The notes below the pieces were generated by a model. The model was not told the origin of the DNA, searched no databases, and saw only the letters and a program-made list of their open reading frames with translations. This document shows, one piece after another, positions 1 to 7,425 of a stretch of 14,978 nucleotides of DNA. Source of the DNA: JAFHCF01 sp048497495. Its GTDB lineage: Bacteria; Pseudomonadota; Alphaproteobacteria; Rhizobiales; Ancalomicrobiaceae. Location: assembly GCA_048497495.1 (NCBI GenBank), contig JAFHCF010000084.1, positions 1-14,978 of the forward strand. The letters run 5' to 3'. The first letter of the stretch is position 1, and every line of letters begins with the position of its first letter. A program made the translations under genes and the position numbers.

Positions 1-387
1 CCGCGCGGGGCGGCGGCGGCGCGGCGGCTGATCGACGCGGCGATCGCCGAACCCTTCATGATCGCCGGCACCGAACGCTTCTGCACCGACTTCATCGGCG
101 CCTGCGGCGGCGCGGCCTACGTCAAGACCGGCGCGGAAGGGGTGTTCTGCGCCGCCTTGCCGGGCCTCGGGCTCGGTCTCGCGGTCAAGTGCGACGACGG
201 CGCGGCGCGGGCCGCGGAAGTGGTGACGGCGAGCCTCGTCACGCGACTGCTCGGGCGCGCCGAGGACGACGGGTTCGAGCGCTTCCTGCGCCCCACGATT
301 CGCGACTGGAACGGCGCGACCGTCGGCGGGCTCAGGGCCGCCGACGGTTGGCTCGATCGTCTCGACGCTCGAGGTCTCAACGCTTGA
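1..387 (+). CDS. L-asparaginase II family protein, C-terminal fragment
   Basis: The reading frame is open from the first base of the window and stops at 385-387, so only about the last 128 residues are present and the start lies outside. The sequence around PFMIAGTERFCTDF, the segment KTGAEGVFCAALP and the following LGLAVKCDDGAARAAE resemble the C-terminal part of the rhizobial-type L-asparaginase II family (PF06089), which hydrolyses L-asparagine to aspartate and ammonia. This family is unrelated to the E. coli AnsA/AnsB enzymes. The protein appears cytoplasmic, as nothing membrane-like is visible in this part. Its stop codon lies inside the end of the convergent TadE/TadG-like gene, with an 11-base overlap. 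The family assignment rests on recognised motifs. The exact substrate cannot be judged from the fragment. Confidence 0.8.
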   Translation, partial: PRGAAAARRLIDAAIAEPFMIAGTERFCTDFIGACGGAAYVKTGAEGVFCAALPGLGLGLAVKCDDGAARAAEVVTASLVTRLLGRAEDDGFERFLRPTIRDWNGATVGGLRAADGWLDRLDARGLNA

Positions 388-1621
388 GGTAGATCCCGGC
401 GCTTCCGCTCGTGCCGCCGACCGGGATCGACTTGGCCGAACTGTCGAGCGTCCAGTTGACCTGGTTCACGGTCAACGTGTCGAGCACCAGGGTGAGGTTC
501 TCGGAGCCGACGCTGGCGCCGCTGTTCAGGGTCAACTGGCGGCTCGGCAGATAGATCAGGCCGCTCATCGTCGCGCCATCGGTCGCGTTCATCGAGAAGC
601 CGGTCTTGCCGAGACCACCCGCCTCATACATCAGAAGATTGGCGTAAGTACCCGAGGTCGGAGCGCTGAGGTTGAGCTTCACCGTGCCATTGTACTGAAT
701 GTAGGACGAGTCGGGGAAATAGAAGGTGACACCGTTGCCGTTCCAAGTGCCGCCGTTGGCGTTTACGCCGCCGCCCTTGATCACGTAGACGCCGGGCTGG
801 AAGTTGACCGTCGGAGAGTTGTTGAAATTGATCCAACCGCAATAGACACCGGGCCATGCGGTATAGGTTCCGCCGTTGACGTTGACGTTCGAGTAGGTGC
901 AGGAGGAGGACGCCGGCGTCGGCAACGTCCCGGCGAACGGGTCGGAGGCGGTGGCGCATCCCTTCGTCAGGTTGGGATGGGTGCCGCCGTTGTCGATCAC
1001 GTTGGCGCCGGCGACGCAGATCTTCTTGGTCGACAGCGTCGTCGAGGCGTTGAAGGTCGCCGCCGGGTTGCCGGTCGACTTGACGTGAACTTGGCAATTG
1101 GGCGCGTTGATCGTCGCGCCGCTGTTGAGCAGCAGGCCCGGGGTCGCCGAGGTGTTGAGCAGCAAGATGCAGACGTTGTCGCTGGACGCCTTCACGACCG
1201 CCGTGGCGGTGGCGCTCACCGGCAGCGACGATACCGCGAACAGGTTGGCGAAAGCGGTGTCGACGGCGCCGCTGGCGATGCCGACATAATTGCCGTCGGC
1301 GCCCTTGGTGAAGCTGCTCGAGGAGAGCGTGAAGTCGGTCGTCTTGACCGAGGACGACAGCATGGCGCCGGCGACCGTCGTCCAACCGGCCGTCCCGTCC
1401 TGGGCGCCCGCCAGAACGGACGCATCGATGGCGGCTTGGAGATCGCTCTTGGCCGCCGCGGCCCGGGTGTAGTCGACCGCGATGCCGATCGCCAATATGA
1501 AGGGAACCGCCGCCAGGGCCGCGATCAGCGCGACATTGCCGGATTGATCGTTCCCGAGCCTCCGCAGGCGCTCGAGCAAGCGCGCGACGAGCGTGGGAGC
1601 GGACAGGCGAGAGGTGAGCAT
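377..1621 (-). CDS. TadE/TadG-like pilus-assembly family protein
   Basis: 414 residues. The N-terminus is basic (residues 1-24), followed by a hydrophobic segment at about 28-50 (GNVALIAALAAVPFILAIGI) and then VDYTRAAAAKSDLQAAIDAS. This is the classic N-terminal signature of TadE/TadG-like proteins: a single membrane anchor with the bulk of the protein in the periplasm. The remaining roughly 340 residues are rich in Gly, Asn, Ser and Thr. They contain several cysteines and repeated beta-strand-like stretches such as GVYVIKGGGVNANGGTWNGNG, typical of the long alphaproteobacterial members. TadG-type proteins are linked to Tad/Flp pilus assembly, but no other tad gene is in the window, so a role in pili is inference. 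The ATG start has only a weak ribosome site (GGGACG about 10 bases upstream). The gene ends 11 bases inside the asparaginase frame. Confidence 0.8.
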   Translation of the reverse strand: MLTSRLSAPTLVARLLERLRRLGNDQSGNVALIAALAAVPFILAIGIAVDYTRAAAAKSDLQAAIDASVLAGAQDGTAGWTTVAGAMLSSSVKTTDFTLSSSSFTKGADGNYVGIASGAVDTAFANLFAVSSLPVSATATAVVKASSDNVCILLLNTSATPGLLLNSGATINAPNCQVHVKSTGNPAATFNASTTLSTKKICVAGANVIDNGGTHPNLTKGCATASDPFAGTLPTPASSSCTYSNVNVNGGTYTAWPGVYCGWINFNNSPTVNFQPGVYVIKGGGVNANGGTWNGNGVTFYFPDSSYIQYNGTVKLNLSAPTSGTYANLLMYEAGGLGKTGFSMNATDGATMSGLIYLPSRQLTLNSGASVGSENLTLVLDTLTVNQVNWTLDSSAKSIPVGGTSGSAGIYLKR

Positions 1622-1683
1622 CGGTGGTTTCGTCCCGTTTCGAACCGAGGCGCGGACGCCCCATCCGTGGGATCGTGCGGTAT

Positions 1684-1699
1684 ATGCACTAAATGCACT
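1684..1699. repeat. Short direct repeat upstream of the TadG-like gene
   Basis: The heptamer ATGCACT occurs at 1684-1690 and again at 1693-1699, a spacing of 9 bases that is close to one helical turn. It lies in an AT-rich stretch (about 1680-1757) between two GC-rich genes, about 60 bases upstream of the TadE/TadG-like start. TACAAT on the minus strand a little further upstream could be a -10 element, but no convincing -35 accompanies it. The pair could be a regulator site in the promoter of the TadE/TadG-like gene. That is inference from position and spacing only. Confidence 0.35.
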
Positions 1700-1757
1700 G
1701 TAAAAAATTCGGATGAATTGTAGCTGTCCATCGAATATGGAAAAAATCAGAAAATCC

Positions 1758-3098
1758 TCATGGAATCGATCGATTGCGATCGATCGTCAGATGGGCCGGA
1801 ACGGGGATGCCGCCGAGCGCCAGATCGCCGGTCGCCGCCTGCCCCCAGCGATAGCCGACGACCGCGCCGCCACGGGTCGCCTGAAAGATGTTGCCGGAGA
1901 TCACCGCCACCCCGGCCTTCTCCACCACCGAAACCATGACGCCGACCCCGGCCTCGCGCACCACGTTGCCGGTGATCGTCAGGTTGCGCAGATATTCGCC
2001 CCACCCGGCGAGAATGCCGCACAGCGGCGCGCCCTCGATGACGTTGCCGGTGACGGCGGTGTCGGCCTCCACCGCGATGCCGTAGCCGAAGCCCGGCAGG
2101 CCGCCGGCATAGGGGCCGGTCGAACGCAGATTGCGCACGATGTTGCCGGAGACGGTGGCGAGTCGCCCGCCTTGCATGAAGTTGACGACGGAGATGCCGT
2201 TGGCGGCGCCGTCGACGATGTTGTTCGCCACCACCGCGCCGGTGAATTCGAACTCGACGTAGAGCGCCGTCTCGCCCGAGCGCAGCACCTCGTTGCCGAT
2301 GATGCGGACGTTGGAGCCGCCGTTCACCCGGATACCGGAGAAGGCGCAGTCGCCGACGCGATTGTCGGTGATGGCGACGTCGTGGGCGCGGAAGACGTTG
2401 ATGCCGTTGCCGACCTGACCGGTGCCGCCCGACTTGGCGCGGATCCGCTCGACCCGATTGCCGGAGACCACGGCGCCGTCCTCGCCCGGCGTCGAGCGAT
2501 GCACCAGGATGCCGCCTTCGCCGCAATCGGAGACGGTGTTGTCGGCGATGGTCAGCCCGCGACCGTCGCGGGAGAAGAGGCCGTGGCTGCCGATCGCCGC
2601 GATGGTGCATGCCTCGATGCGGCCGCCGCAGCGCTCGGCGAGGAGGCCGATGTCGCCGGCGCGTCCGACGATGCAGTCGAGGACCCTGAGATCGGCGACG
2701 TCGGCGAAGGAGAGGAGCCCCTGCGCCGGCCCGCCTGCGCGGTTCTGCCCGTCGAGGGCGAGCCCCGAGAGCACGATCCGCTTGGCGCCGCGCCCCGACA
2801 GGATCGCGCCGTCCGCCCCGAGCACCAGGGTCGTCATGCCCGGCGTGCCGTGGATCCGCGCCCCGTCCGGCACCGCGACCGGGCCGATGCGATAGGTCCC
2901 CGGCGCCAGCACGAAGGGCCGCTTCTCGGCGACCGCCCTCGCCAGCCCGGCGCGGAAGGCCTCGGTCTGGTCACCCCGGCTCGGCGCGAGGTCCGCCCCG
3001 ACGACGGCCGCGCGGGCGCGTGGCGCGAGCAGCAGGGCGAGGGAGGCGAGGAGGAGGGCGCGGCGATCGATCAACGGGAACCTCTCGAATGGCGGCAT
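1758..3098 (-). CDS. Tat-exported parallel beta-helix repeat protein (TIGR03808-like)
   Basis: 446 residues. Residues 11-30 form a twin-arginine signal: DRRALLL, a hydrophobic core, then a cleavage-like PRARA. The segment from about residue 33 (GADLAPSRGDQTEAFRAGLA) resembles the start of pectate-lyase-like beta-helix folds. From about 100 onward there are some ten repeats built on the pattern I-x-G/D-N-x-V (ITDNRVGDCAFSGIRV, VSGNIVRN, ITGNVVREAGVGVMV), as in PbH1 right-handed beta-helix repeats. This matches the uncharacterised Tat-exported repeat family TIGR03808 of alphaproteobacteria. A periplasmic or secreted location is expected. The enzymatic role, if any, is unknown; polysaccharide binding or cleavage is possible from the fold. 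The ATG at 3098 has no clear ribosome site, whereas a TTG at 3074 has AGAGG six bases upstream and would put the RR motif almost at the N-terminus; it may be the true start. Confidence 0.82.
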   Translation of the reverse strand: MPPFERFPLIDRRALLLASLALLLAPRARAAVVGADLAPSRGDQTEAFRAGLARAVAEKRPFVLAPGTYRIGPVAVPDGARIHGTPGMTTLVLGADGAILSGRGAKRIVLSGLALDGQNRAGGPAQGLLSFADVADLRVLDCIVGRAGDIGLLAERCGGRIEACTIAAIGSHGLFSRDGRGLTIADNTVSDCGEGGILVHRSTPGEDGAVVSGNRVERIRAKSGGTGQVGNGINVFRAHDVAITDNRVGDCAFSGIRVNGGSNVRIIGNEVLRSGETALYVEFEFTGAVVANNIVDGAANGISVVNFMQGGRLATVSGNIVRNLRSTGPYAGGLPGFGYGIAVEADTAVTGNVIEGAPLCGILAGWGEYLRNLTITGNVVREAGVGVMVSVVEKAGVAVISGNIFQATRGGAVVGYRWGQAATGDLALGGIPVPAHLTIDRNRSIP

Positions 3099-3339
3099 AC
3101 GGCGATCATGCCCGTCCGATCGCCGCGAGGCGAGGATTTCCCGCGATCATGGTTGCGGCGAAGGCGGGGTTACCGACGCCTCGACACCGCGATCGGTGCA
3201 CGATCGACGCCTCGAGATCGCCGCGGGTGAAGCGCCTCCCGCGTTCGGTCCGTCGCGATCACGGATCGGCGGCAGGCGCGAGACTCCGGCGAGGAACGCG
3301 CGGGGCAGGGCGGAAGGCTTCGTCGCCGATCCCCCCGCC

Positions 3340-4434
3340 TCAGATCCCCAGGACCCCGGCGATCTCGTCGACGGCGAGCGAGGCGGAGACCGCGCCTTCG
3401 CGCACGCCGGTCTCCAATTCGCCGAGGCGATGGGCGATCTTCGGGTCGTGGCGCAACGCCTGCATCACCCGGTCCTCGAGCATCGACCACATCCACGACA
3501 CCTGCTGGGTCCGCCGCCGCTCGGCGAACTCGCCGGTGGCGGTCAGTTTGGTCCGGTGGGTCTCGACCTGGGACCACATCTCGTCGAGGCCCTGATTGGC
3601 GAGGCCCGACACCAACACCACCGGCGGCGACCACGCCGCGCTCTTGGCCGCCATGATGTTCAGCGCCGCGCGATATTCCGACGCCGCCTGCCGCGCCCTT
3701 GTGGCGTTGTCGCCGTCCGACTTGTTGACGGCGATCATGTCGGCGATCTCGAGCACGCCCTTCTTGATCCCCTGCAACTCGTCGCCGGCGCCGGGCAGCA
3801 TCAGCACCAGGAAGAAGTCGACCATGCCGGCGACGGTGGTCTCCGACTGGCCGACGCCGACGGTCTCCACCAGGACGACGTCGAAGCCCGCCGCCTCGCA
3901 CAAGAGCATCGTCTCCCGCGTCTTGGCGGCGACGCCGCCGAGCGTGCCCGAGGACGGCGAGGGGCGGATGAAGGCGTTGCGGTCGACGGCGAGCCTGGCC
4001 ATCCGCGTCTTGTCGCCGAGGATCGAGCCGCCGGTCCGCGTCGACGACGGGTCGACGGCGAGCACCGCCACCTTGTGGCCGGCCGCCGTCAGGTTGGCGC
4101 CCAATTGATCGATCGTGGTCGACTTGCCGACGCCGGGCACCCCGGTGATGCCGACCCGGTGGGCGGTGCCGGTCATCGGCAGCAAGGCCTGCACCAGGGC
4201 GCGGGCCTTGGCCTGATGCTCGGGCTTCTTCGATTCCACCAGGGTGATGGCGCGCGCCAAGGTCGAGCGGTCGCCGGCGACGATCTTCGCCGCCAGGTCC
4301 TCGATCGACACGTCGCGGGCGGCGGCGACCGGGGTCGAGGGCGCGATCGGCGGCGTGGTCGAGACGTCGCCGGCGGCGTCGACCGAGACATGAGCGAGCC
4401 CGTCGGTCGGGGCGGAGAAGGTGGAGGAGGTCAT
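3340..4434 (-). CDS. meaB: Methylmalonyl-CoA mutase-associated GTPase MeaB
   Basis: 364 residues, slightly longer than typical because of an extra, poorly ordered N-terminus of about 40 residues. It is a G3E-family P-loop GTPase. The Walker A motif GVPGVGKST is at 98-106, the switch segment ETVGVGQSE at 190-198 and the guanine-specificity motif NKSD at 237-240. The DPSS and GTLGG segments between them are characteristic of the MeaB/ArgK family. MeaB is a cytoplasmic chaperone that binds methylmalonyl-CoA mutase, gates adenosylcobalamin loading and protects the cofactor radical from inactivation. The mutase subunit genes are on the same strand but about 3.8 kb away, with a lipoprotein gene, kup and vapBC in between, so meaB is unlikely to share their transcript. 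The start is supported by GGAG six bases upstream of the ATG. Confidence 0.95.
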   Translation of the reverse strand: MTSSTFSAPTDGLAHVSVDAAGDVSTTPPIAPSTPVAAARDVSIEDLAAKIVAGDRSTLARAITLVESKKPEHQAKARALVQALLPMTGTAHRVGITGVPGVGKSTTIDQLGANLTAAGHKVAVLAVDPSSTRTGGSILGDKTRMARLAVDRNAFIRPSPSSGTLGGVAAKTRETMLLCEAAGFDVVLVETVGVGQSETTVAGMVDFFLVLMLPGAGDELQGIKKGVLEIADMIAVNKSDGDNATRARQAASEYRAALNIMAAKSAAWSPPVVLVSGLANQGLDEMWSQVETHRTKLTATGEFAERRRTQQVSWMWSMLEDRVMQALRHDPKIAHRLGELETGVREGAVSASLAVDEIAGVLGI

Positions 4435-4490
4435 CGACGGCTCCTGCGGCGCGCCGGCGCGGGGTCGACGCGCCAGAAGGGACCACCCGC

Positions 4491-4564
4491 CGGTTCAGGC
4501 CGAGACGAGCGGACGGGATCCCCTCGTCGGTTCAGATCGGGACGAGTGGATGAGATCCCCTCGT
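4491..4564. repeat. Two tandem 37-base repeats, each with a hairpin
   Basis: Copies lie at 4491-4527 and 4528-4564, directly abutting. They differ at 6 of 37 positions and all six differences are transitions. Each contains the inverted pair GACGAG...CTCGTC (4504-4528 and 4541-4565). In the second copy the stem continues as GGAT/ATCC around a three-base loop; in the first the inner stem has one mismatch. The outer arms are unchanged between copies. The array lies between the stop of the lipoprotein gene and the meaB start. It could act as a 3' mRNA hairpin or terminator for the lipoprotein gene, or as a protein-binding site in the meaB leader. No T-tract follows either hairpin. Confidence 0.75.
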
Positions 4565-4575
4565 CTGTGCCACCA

Positions 4576-5190
4576 TCACGCCGGCGGTGTCCAGATGATC
4601 CGTTGCAGCATGCCGGTTTCGAGCACGTCGCGCGGCGGCAGCGACGGCGACATCGCCGCCTCGCCCTGGAACGAATAGGTCAGCGTCACGTTGGCCGCGC
4701 CGCGTGACCTGCAGATCGCCATGCCGAGCCACAGGCCCGACCCGATGCGGCAGGTCGAGGGATCGGTGCGCGCCTCGCGGAGGCTCATGCCGGGCCGCTC
4801 GCCGGCCGGGCCGACGACATGGTGGGTGACGCCGTGGATCTGGGCGATGCGACCGCCCGAGCCGAGGATGTGCAACACCTGGATCCGGCCGCCGTAGGCC
4901 TCCTTGAACAGCACCAGCGCGTCGGTTGTGGTGTTCTCGAGCCCGATGGTGACGTTGCCGGTGGTGTAGCCCGGCATCTGGGCGAGGATCGCCTTGGACG
5001 AATAGGGCATCGCCGCAGTGATCGGCCCGGCCCCTTGCGCCGTGATCTCCAGAAAGGTTTCGCCGGTCGCCTGGAAGGCGGGCGCCGAGGCGCCGCTGCG
5101 GAAACTGTCGCCGGTCGGTCCGCCGCAGCCGGCGACCAGTCCGGCCACGATCGCGCTCGTCGCGAGTGTTGCCGCCGTCTTTCTCGTCAT
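4576..5190 (-). CDS. Small lipoprotein, possibly DUF1131 family
   Basis: 204 residues. The N-terminus is a lipoprotein signal: a basic MTRK, a hydrophobic core at about 6-20, and the lipobox VAGC with the lipidated cysteine at 22. The mature protein lacks a second membrane segment. A central block around IQVLHILGSGGRIAQIHGVT, followed by GMSLREARTDPSTCRIG, resembles the DUF1131 group, which includes the RpoE-regulated E. coli lipoprotein YfeY. I recall this similarity rather than having verified it. The glycine after the lipidated cysteine gives no Asp+2 inner-membrane retention signal, so outer-membrane placement is plausible. The ATG has only a weak GGGG upstream. The function is unknown. 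It lies upstream of meaB on the same strand, but the 141-base gap with hairpin repeats argues against tight coupling. Confidence 0.7.
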   Translation of the reverse strand: MTRKTAATLATSAIVAGLVAGCGGPTGDSFRSGASAPAFQATGETFLEITAQGAGPITAAMPYSSKAILAQMPGYTTGNVTIGLENTTTDALVLFKEAYGGRIQVLHILGSGGRIAQIHGVTHHVVGPAGERPGMSLREARTDPSTCRIGSGLWLGMAICRSRGAANVTLTYSFQGEAAMSPSLPPRDVLETGMLQRIIWTPPA

Positions 5191-5520
5191 CGTGGTTCAG
5201 CCCCGAATCGAAAGGAAAATCGGACCCCCCGGCGATAGGCCGTCCGGTCCCGCCTGTCCACTTCGCCGCCGATCACGGCGACACGGCGGCAACGTGGCGA
5301 AGAGCGAGAGCGACGACGTGGCGAAGAGCGCGAGCGACGACGTGGACCGCTCTCCGCAATCATGCGACTTTCGCAGCGGGCGGAAGGTTCGTATGAGACG
5401 CGCGGTTCGATTACGCGAGGTCGGAGCCACTCGATCGATGGGCGCCGCCGCGCTGCCGGCCCGCCTCGCGACGCGGGACGGGAGCGCCCGAGTGGCGGAA
5501 ATCGGGCCGGAGGTTTCGCA
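5191..5520. other. Gene-free stretch upstream of kup
   Basis: This 330-base region separates the divergent lipoprotein and kup genes and must hold both promoters. I see no convincing -35/-10 pair and no RNA gene. Its only clear structures are the 24-base tandem repeat at 5292-5345 and the kup ribosome site GGAGG at 5509-5513. The frame leading into kup is open further upstream (to 5362), but its translation is Arg/Ala/Gly-rich and unlike the Kup family. Confidence 0.6.
5292..5345. repeat. 24-base tandem repeat, 2.25 copies
   Basis: Copies at 5292-5315 and 5316-5339 differ at one base, and the first six bases of a third copy (ACGTGG) follow at 5340-5345. The unit length is a multiple of three, so it reads as an eight-residue repeat in every frame (VAKSxSDD in one), but no supported gene covers it. 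It lies about 180 bases upstream of the kup start and could be a regulator array or simple slippage product. Confidence 0.75.
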
Positions 5521-7425
5521 ATGCATCAGGAGACCATCGCCGCCGCCTCCCGAGGTAATCGCCATTCGGGCGGCGGCGGCGGCTTCGCCGCCCTCACGGT
5601 CGGCTCGATCGGCGTCGTCTACGGCGACATCGGCACCAGCCCCCTCTATGCCCTGCGCGAATCGTTGCGTCATCTCCACGGCGGCGATTTCGTCCGTACC
5701 GAGGTCCTCGGCGTCGTCTCGCTGCTGATCTGGGCTCTGGTCGTCGTCGTCACGTTGAAATACGTCCTGTTTCTCATGCTCGCCGACAACAAGGGCGAGG
5801 GCGGCACCCTGTCCCTGCTCGCTCTCATCGAGGGCGCCATGGGCCGGCGCTCGCCCCTGGTCTTTCTCCTCGGCGCCGCCGGCGCGGCCCTGTTCTTCGG
5901 CGATGCGGTGATCACGCCGGCGATCTCGGTGCTCTCGGCGGTCGAGGGGCTCGAGGTCCTGATACCGACGGTGGAACCTTGGGTGATCCCGATCACTCTG
6001 GTGGTCATCGCCGTGCTCTTCATCGTCCAGTCGCGCGGCACCGGCGCCGTCGCCGTCTGGTTCGGGCCGATCATGCTGGTCTGGTTCACCATCCTGGCGG
6101 CCTCCGGTTTCGTCCATATTCTCGACGACCCCGGCATCGTCGCGGCCCTCGACCCGCGCCACGCGCTGCGCTTCCTGGCGCAAGCGCGCGGCCTCGCCCT
6201 GGTGGTGCTCGGGTCGGTGTTCCTGGCGGTGACCGGCGCCGAGGCGCTCTACGCCGACATGGGCCACTTCGGCCGCAAGCCGATCCGCCTCGCCTGGCTC
6301 GCCGTGGTCTTTCCCGCCCTGGCGATCCACTACCTCGGCCAGGGCGCCTTCCTGCTCGCCCACCCGGAGGCGATCGACAATCCGTTCTTCCAGATGATGC
6401 CGCCCTGGGCGCTGGTTCCGGTCTTGATCATGGCGACACTCGCCACGGTCATCGCCAGTCAGGCGGTGATCTCGGGAGCCTATTCGCTGACCCGCCAGGC
6501 GGTGCGGCTCGGGCTCCTGCCGCGCTTCGAGGTCCGCCACACCTCGGAGACCCAGCGCGGCCAGATCTACATGCCGCGCATCAATCGCCTGCTGTTCACC
6601 GGCGTCGTGCTTCTGGTCGTCGCCTTCCGCAACTCCTCCAACCTCGCCTCGGCCTACGGCATCGCCGTGAGCGCGACGATGCTGGTCGACAGCGGTCTCG
6701 CCTTCGTCATGTTGCGCACCGTCTGGGGTTGGTCGCGGTGGGCCAGCCTCGCCCTGGTGCTGCCCTTCTTCTCGGTGGAGGCGGCCTTCCTCGCCGCCAA
6801 TTCGCTGAAGATCGTCGACGGCGGCTGGCTGCCGCTCGGCCTGTCGTCGACCATGGTGTTGATCATGTGGACCTGGGCGCGCGGCAGCCGGATCGTCTTC
6901 GAGAAGATGCGCCGCGAGAGCGTCTCGCTCGCCGATCTGGTCCGCATGCTGGCGCGCAGCCACCCCTTCCGGCCCGAGGGCACGGCCGTCTTCCTCACCC
7001 TCGATCCCGAGACCGCGCCCACCGCCGTCCTGCACAACCTGAAGCACAATCAGGTCCTGCATCGCCAGAACCTGATCCTCAACGTCAAGACGGCGCGCAC
7101 TCCCTTCGTCGACGACGACGAACGGCTCCACATCGAGGTTTTGAGCGACGACTTCACCCTGGTGATCGTCAATTTCGGCTATGCCGAGACCCCCGACATT
7201 CCGCTGGCGCTGACGCTCCTGCGCAAGGAGGGGATCAAGTACGACATCATGAAGACGACCTTCTTCGTCGGCCGCCGTTCGTTCAAGCCGTCGGCGCGCT
7301 CGGAAATGCCCTACTGGCAGGACATCCTCTTCGTCCGCCTCGCCCGCGAAGCCTCCGACGCCACCGACTTCTACCGCATTCCCTCCGGCCGTGTGGTCGA
7401 ACTCGGACAGCAGATCAACGTGTGA
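5521..7425 (+). CDS. kup: Low-affinity potassium transporter Kup
   Basis: 634 residues from the chosen ATG, matching the usual Kup/Trk length of about 620-650. The family signature GVVYGDIGTSPLYAL is at 31-45. LFFGDAVITPAISVLSAVEG, GAEALYADMGHFG and SAYGIAVSATM follow in the family's order. About twelve hydrophobic segments lie between residues 22 and 460, followed by a cytoplasmic C-terminal domain to 634. It takes up potassium through the inner membrane, probably by proton symport. The ATG at 5521 is chosen because GGAGG lies seven bases upstream and the family begins close to this point; the upstream in-frame extension lacks family sequence. The stop overlaps the 3' end of the opposite-strand vapC gene by 11 bases. 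It is probably transcribed alone. Confidence 0.95.
   Translation: MHQETIAAASRGNRHSGGGGGFAALTVGSIGVVYGDIGTSPLYALRESLRHLHGGDFVRTEVLGVVSLLIWALVVVVTLKYVLFLMLADNKGEGGTLSLLALIEGAMGRRSPLVFLLGAAGAALFFGDAVITPAISVLSAVEGLEVLIPTVEPWVIPITLVVIAVLFIVQSRGTGAVAVWFGPIMLVWFTILAASGFVHILDDPGIVAALDPRHALRFLAQARGLALVVLGSVFLAVTGAEALYADMGHFGRKPIRLAWLAVVFPALAIHYLGQGAFLLAHPEAIDNPFFQMMPPWALVPVLIMATLATVIASQAVISGAYSLTRQAVRLGLLPRFEVRHTSETQRGQIYMPRINRLLFTGVVLLVVAFRNSSNLASAYGIAVSATMLVDSGLAFVMLRTVWGWSRWASLALVLPFFSVEAAFLAANSLKIVDGGWLPLGLSSTMVLIMWTWARGSRIVFEKMRRESVSLADLVRMLARSHPFRPEGTAVFLTLDPETAPTAVLHNLKHNQVLHRQNLILNVKTARTPFVDDDERLHIEVLSDDFTLVIVNFGYAETPDIPLALTLLRKEGIKYDIMKTTFFVGRRSFKPSARSEMPYWQDILFVRLAREASDATDFYRIPSGRVVELGQQINV

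Noticed and set aside
1765..1784. Perfect 8-base inverted repeat ATCGATCG/CGATCGAT near the end of the beta-helix gene as a terminator
   Set aside because: It lies within the last codons and the T-rich stretch begins about ten bases after the stem, so termination is possible but weakly supported; GATC-rich palindromes are also common by chance.
3174..3215. 11-base direct repeat CGACGCCTCGA (3174-3184, 3205-3215) in the meaB to beta-helix gap
   Set aside because: Short, GC-rich, and with no accompanying integrase or other mobile gene; not enough for an attachment site call.
1713..3230. 505-residue plus-strand frame over the beta-helix gene
   Set aside because: Shadow of the Tat-exported protein gene; composition is Ala/Asp/Arg-biased without domain motifs and there is no ribosome site.
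3196..4707. 503-residue plus-strand frame over meaB
   Set aside because: Antisense to a gene with intact GTPase motifs; the translation is Gly/Arg/His-rich and not family-like.
5490..5520. CGCCCGAGTGG, reminiscent of the start of a serine or leucine tRNA
   Set aside because: No matching acceptor stem, anticodon arm or T-loop follows; the stretch leads directly into the kup ribosome site.
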